A stretch of 64,000 bases of DNA from Ulota crispa (taxonomy: Eukaryota; Streptophyta; Bryopsida; Orthotrichales; Orthotrichaceae), in the NCBI GenBank assembly GCA_963920765.1, contig OY987247.1, positions 14,294,471 to 14,358,470 on the forward strand. The letters are read 5' to 3'. This document shows, one piece after another, positions 59,634 through 64,000 of the stretch. The stretch's first letter is position 1; each line of letters starts with the position of its first letter. The notes under the pieces were generated by a model. That model did no database searches. It worked only from the letters and a program-made list of their open reading frames with translations, and was not told the origin of the DNA. Position numbers and translations under genes: made by a program.

Positions 59634-59929
59634 GGGAAAATTTGATGGATATCAGTAAAGTTTGTAGTATTTGTAAGGATGCCCCTAATTTTTCAGAAAT
59701 TGCACAAATATCCTTGGATCATGATTTTAAGCATTTATTTTGTTGTACATGCCACTTTTTTCTCCCTTTGTGCATAAGTACCGTCTTTTCCAAAATTGCA
59801 TGCGCACAAAGGAAAAAGGAAGAGGCATGCACAACAAAATAACTGTTTGAGGATATTTGTGCAATCTCTGAAAACTAAGGGCATCTATACAAATAGCGCA
59901 TACGTCAGCGATATCCATCAAATTTTCCC
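59634..59929. mobile_element. Mutator-like MITE, family R copy 2
   Basis: Ends GGGAAAATTTGATGGATATC and the complement; shares TTCAGAAATTGCACAAATA and GCATGCACAACAAAA with copy 3 at 62273. The flanks do not show a clear duplication. Confidence 0.7.
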
Positions 59930-60673
59930 TATAAAAATATGGAAGCTGAATGTTTGTGATTTCAAAAAATATGGAACCTAGATTTTTTTAATTTTAAGAA
60001 TGAACATTTGGCAGAGGTGTGGTAACCGTGCCCTTGGGGTACGACATAATCAGGTCTCAAGCTTGATATGGAAAGCACCATTCAAATATGGTTAATAAAA
60101 TGATTTTTCCATATGTTGTTAATCTTCTGGTTTCAGAAGCTTTAGAAGTGTGTGCCGTGAGCTGAAAAATGATCATTCATGAGGTGCTTTTGAAATGTAT
60201 AACTATGACCACTTTGCACTTTGCAGTAGAGGTAGACTGTGTTTTAGCTTGATGATACTAACCCATAAACGACCAAATCCTGTTTTTCTTTTTGCAACAT
60301 ATCAATTTTAGTTATTTAATTATGGTTTTTTTTGCATGCATTCTTTTCAAACTTTGATGGAACTTGATGGAACTTGAATACAAGGAGTACCCTTTCCAGT
60401 GCATTGATTTTCAAACTATTGAACACTGCTAGCAGTTACAAATTGCAATGTCTGAGAAAAACAAACATACACCAGTTATTTCATGTAAATTTCCTATATT
60501 ATTATTGTAATGTACTATATCTATCTATATAAAAAAGAATCCCTCCGGTCTAGGGTTTGGGTGAAGCCGTTCAATTTGAAGAATGAAGAAAGAGTGTTGT
60601 GGTGTATCATTCAATGTCCTATCAAAAGGAAGGAGAGAGACGGGTATATGCACAAAGTGGTTTACACTAAGGT

Positions 60674-61003
60674 TTGGTGTAGACTAGCAATTGGACAAAA
60701 TTATCTCAAACCTCATTGATTGAAGTATTAATTTTGTCTATTGAAGTGTCCACATTTAGGGTTTTTCTAATAATTCAATTTTGCCATGTCACCAACCAAT
60801 ATAGCCACATCAACAAACAAGATAGTAGGTTTTGGAGCTTGTAACAAGGGTGGCTCCAAACTTGTCCAATAGATGAACACTCCTACTTTGTATCAGCTTT
60901 CTACTCCAACACTATTGGATGACATGGAAATGTTCTAAAAGATATAGGTCAAACTAGGTGCCACTTTTTGTGTTTTGTCCAGTTCCTAGTTTGAACCAGG
61001 CCA
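60674..61003. mobile_element. TIR element, family S copy 2
   Basis: Inverted relative to 32571-32914: GACTAGCAATTGGACAAAAT at the left and GTTTTGTCCAGTTCCTAGTT at the right. Confidence 0.7.
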
Positions 61004-62034
61004 AGTCCTTGGAGAATCAACAAGGAAAAAAGGGAAAAAGGGGTACATATATATAGTGGTTATATTGAGGCCTTACTTTGCCCTTGTTGGTACAACGAGT
61101 ACCTGAACTCGTATGTATATACATATTGAAAATTTGACCAGATTTTCGTTAATGATTCAAATTTCAACCGGTTTTTGCAATTTCAACCGCTGATAATACA
61201 CTAAATGCCGGTTCTCTAGCACGAGTGCCACCCGCCCACATGGTCACACACATTCAGAAGCATTACAACAAACCCTGAAGAACCTTTAAACGTGATATTC
61301 ATATTTTGTGGAAACATAAGCACTTTTGCAAAATTATTTGTGGACTTGGCATTTATCTAATCTGAAATTATTAATTTTTACTACAAATCTAGATATACCT
61401 ATGCAAACGTTGTAGTTTACAATATAAGTAAACCAGTCCTACATGCTTACCTACTTCCAGTGTCTAAAATTCCTAAACCACGACTTTCCAACGATTTCCA
61501 AAACATGAAAAGGGACAGGCTCAACTGACCTACTTAATTGCCATCTTCTCATTGCACACCTCCTTACACTTGGTATTCAAGAGACAAAAAATAATCCGAT
61601 TTCACCATAAAAAAATCAAAACTACAGGACAACACCCGGTCAACGGTTGCATGCACATGAACATTACAACATCTACCAAATCATATAGCCTGTTCAGACC
61701 ATACCTCTGTTGTACCGAATTGAGTTTTTAAGGAAGTCAACCCCCAGCCATGGTTCCAGTGAAGGCGATTCTCGGTACTGCACTTTGGCTCAGAACACCG
61801 AGCCAATAGTCTGATAGTCAGTAGTGACCTCATGGAGATCTACTATGGATTTCCCTGTTTCATCTCCCGTTACCAGAACTTCTCCGTTTCCGCGTACCCC
61901 TGAGCACGACATGACCTATGACACGTCCGCACCGGCAGAAAGGTAGGTAACATGAGACGCATTCAAACGCATTGCCATAAATCACAAACGTTTTCGCTGA
62001 CAGGCCGGATTCCAACCGGCAAAAAACCATTAAG
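61004..62034. other. intergenic stretch, 3' side of the DUF1818-like gene
   Basis: No gene recognised; a reverse-strand frame at 61860-62060 overlaps the likely 3' UTR. GC content rises towards the gene. Confidence 0.5.
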
Positions 62035-64000
62035 TTAAGCACTGACTGCTTTTTGTACACTGGCGAGGTCGTCCTGTTCTAAATTCATTGCATCAATCTT
62101 CTTTAGCATGTCCATGACAGCCTCAGACGGCCAGAACCCTTCAGCCTGCACACAACCGCAACACGCCTTTCTTCATTCTCTCTCCAAAGGTTTTTTATTT
62201 CTGTTTTTGCTAGTACGGCTCCAAGCATTTGGTTGAGGGTTACCTATTCTCGCAAACTTTGCATAATATTTTGGGAAAATTTCATGGATACCCTTGAAGT
62301 TTGCGAAACTTGCATAGATACCCCTGCTTTTTCAGAAATTGCACAAATACCCTTAGACCATAAATTTTAGGCATTTACTTGTTGTGCTTGCACTTCCTTT
62401 ATGACCAATGTTGAAGAAGGGAACGTAATGAAATAAAAAAGAAGCCATGTGCACACAAAGAAAGGGAAGTGGCATGCACAACAAAACAAACGCCTGAAAA
62501 CTTTGGTCCAAGGGTATTTGTGCAATTTCTGAAAAAGCAGGGGTGTCTATGCAAATATTGCAAACTTCAGGGGTATCCATGAAATTTTCCCTGATATTTT
62601 TGGTATTTGGGAGCTACAATACAAAGTTTTAACAGCTTACAACAGATATTTGTTGAGATCAGGTGTACCTGTCGTCTGCCTGATGCACCTGACAGAAGAA
62701 ACCGGAGCTTGAAAGCAGTCTTCTGTTGACTGTCCACAAGTGCTCTGTTTCCAAGCTGCTCCTCACACCCACGACAGGGTCAGACAGTGTTCCCATTTCT
62801 ACTCACATTACTGGACAAAGAGCTGTCCGGATAAACTAAGAAAATAGCAAAGAGAAAAACTCCTTCAATAACAAAGGAATGTCGTCTAAAAAGTTTCTAC
62901 AGAGAAAACTGTCTCCATGTGCAATAATTCCATCAATGGGGTGATACACTACCTTCCAAAAATGTTGAAATATCGCCACTCGCTTCTTGGGAATGCTGCA
63001 TTCCATCCAAAGGCTACCCCTCTCCACCTAAACATTTCAAAGATCAGCAACCTGGATTAGTTAAACTTGCTTGAAAACATGCGTAACTCTGGCATGGTCA
63101 TACCAACCTTCAACAACTGGCAAACTTCAGTACAAAATAACAAAGGTTTACAACTGTTTCAAAAACCTTGCGAAGTACTCCCTTTGTCCCTCTAAAAAGC
63201 TCCAAATCAGACACATTTCTTGTACCACTACAAAGCTCCCTTTTGCTGATTTCAAACGCTGAGAAAGCGTTTGCCGTGTTTAATGATCACATGGGGGCAC
63301 GTTAAGCGATTAGAGGAGAGAGAATTCCTCTCCAAGCAAGCTTGGCCTTGCCCATATGAGGTATCATTGTTGCTACTAATCTCTAAATCATCAATAATGA
63401 GGAACTCGCAGTATGCACAAATATGGTACTTTTGCATGAAATTTGGGTGCCCAAACGGCGACATCAAAGCTGGAGATTTTGCATACATTTTATAGATGGT
63501 ATATTGATTCTAGAATGCAGCACAAAGACTAAAAACACAGTTAATCCTTTGCAAGGAAACTTTTTGGATGTTTTTAGAGGGATAAAGAGAGTATGATAAC
63601 TATGACCATAATAAGATCTTTTCATCTCCTCATGATGGTGTTCAAAAACAAATTCCTGCAAAAAATCTAATTTCGCTGAAAACTCTGTTACTAGGTTTAT
63701 GCTCAAAGGGGCGGAATGAGTAGAAACACGTTTTGATCGGTACATCCGAACTAACCTGCATGACAACCTCGTCCTTGCCTATGATGCCATCCTGATCCAT
63801 GGTCGAGATGCCCTTTCTCAACGTCTGCAAAACTCCACCGACAAGCATCAAATGTTGGTGATCATTGCAAAGCATCGTCTGAATAAGAGAAGAATGGAGT
63901 CTAGCACGGAATTAGGAGATAACTAAGTAATACCTGTATGAGATAGCAGAAGTCATTGAATTCCGATGCTGTTAGGGCAAGGCTCCATCCACCAGCTCCA
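62035..64000 (-). CDS. DUF1818-like protein, 5' end beyond the window, at least 5 exons
   Basis: Reverse-strand exons, in gene order: (64000)-63934, 63878-63756, 63027-62953, 62722-62669, 62145-62035. All junctions are phase 0 with GT-AG introns; the first visible intron is only 55 bp. The joined protein reads GAGGWSLALTASEFNDFCYL, then a helix (HLMLVGGVLQTLRKGISTMD), VERGSLWMECSIPKKR, AFKLRFLLSGASGRRQ, and AEGFWPSEAVMDMLKKIDAM, ending QKAVSA. The pattern (GGW..LT..EF.DFC.L, LWME, LR..L.SG.RR, EG.WP.EAV) matches my memory of the cyanobacterial/plastid DUF1818 family, suggesting an endosymbiont-derived chloroplast protein. Function is unknown, and any transit peptide lies outside the window. 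Two MITEs sit in introns. Confidence 0.75.
62273..62591. mobile_element. Mutator-like MITE, family R copy 3, in an intron of the DUF1818-like gene
   Basis: Ends GGGAAAATTTCATGGATACC and the complement, TIR over 100 bp. Flanking 9-mers TAATATTTT and TGATATTTT match at 8/9. Confidence 0.85.
63178..63591. mobile_element. Stowaway-like Tc1/mariner MITE in an intron of the DUF1818-like gene
   Basis: TIR CTCCCTTTGTCCCTCTAAAA and CTCTCTTTATCCCTCTAAAA (right end, complement), flanked by TA (63176-63177, 63592-63593). This is the classic Stowaway terminus; the element is 414 bp and has no coding region. Confidence 0.88.

Overview
This window reads as AT-rich land-plant nuclear DNA. It holds five plant protein genes with spliceosomal introns, a dead chromovirus-type Ty3/gypsy retrotransposon, and an unusually dense load of short terminal-inverted-repeat (TIR) elements. 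The gene set (nodulin-like MFS transporter, SFT2-like trafficking protein, LTI65/CAP160-like stress protein, histone H3, DUF1818-like protein) is green-lineage. At about one gene per 13 kb, with mostly short introns, it would suit a moss or another non-seed land plant, but the species is an inference and the sequence alone does not fix it.

Layout. 1-4.2 kb: nodulin-like MFS gene (+), four exons; its last intron is two tandem hAT-type MITEs. 4.2-15.2 kb: gene-poor repeats, including two diverged copies of a 1.1-kb block, a Mutator-like foldback, hAT MITEs and a long foldback. 15.5-17.8 kb: SFT2-like gene (+), four exons. 17.8-23.2 kb: non-coding with several TIR elements. 23.2-29.3 kb: retrotransposon with 224-bp LTRs and many stops. 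29.3-34.3 kb: tandem and TIR repeats. 34.5-38.0 kb: LTI65/CAP160-like gene (+), with DRE/CRT and ABRE cores upstream. 38.9-52.3 kb: nested repeats. 52.7-53.4 kb: intronless histone H3 (+) behind E2F-like sites. 53.4-61.8 kb: repeats. 62.0-64.0 kb: 3' part of a DUF1818-like gene (-), running off the right edge.

The genes do not form a pathway or operon. The LTI65/CAP160-like gene is probably induced by stress and ABA, H3 is probably under cell-cycle control, and the SFT2-like, MFS and DUF1818-like genes look like housekeeping genes of endomembrane, transport and plastid type.

The main discovery is a set of about 14 elements, 87 bp to 3.5 kb long, each bounded by TTAA-CCC...GGG-TTAA. Within this one window the TTAA target duplication is supported by paralogous empty sites and by one element inserted precisely into the TIR of another. 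That is the signature of the piggyBac superfamily, which is not among the superfamilies usually listed for flowering plants. The outer TIR (CCCTTTAAGG) itself contains TTAA, and two nested insertions hit exactly that site, so the family seems to make its own targets. No transposase is encoded here. A second strong finding is the MITE-made intron of the MFS gene, which reads through only if a non-canonical GC-AG splice inside the target-site duplication is used.
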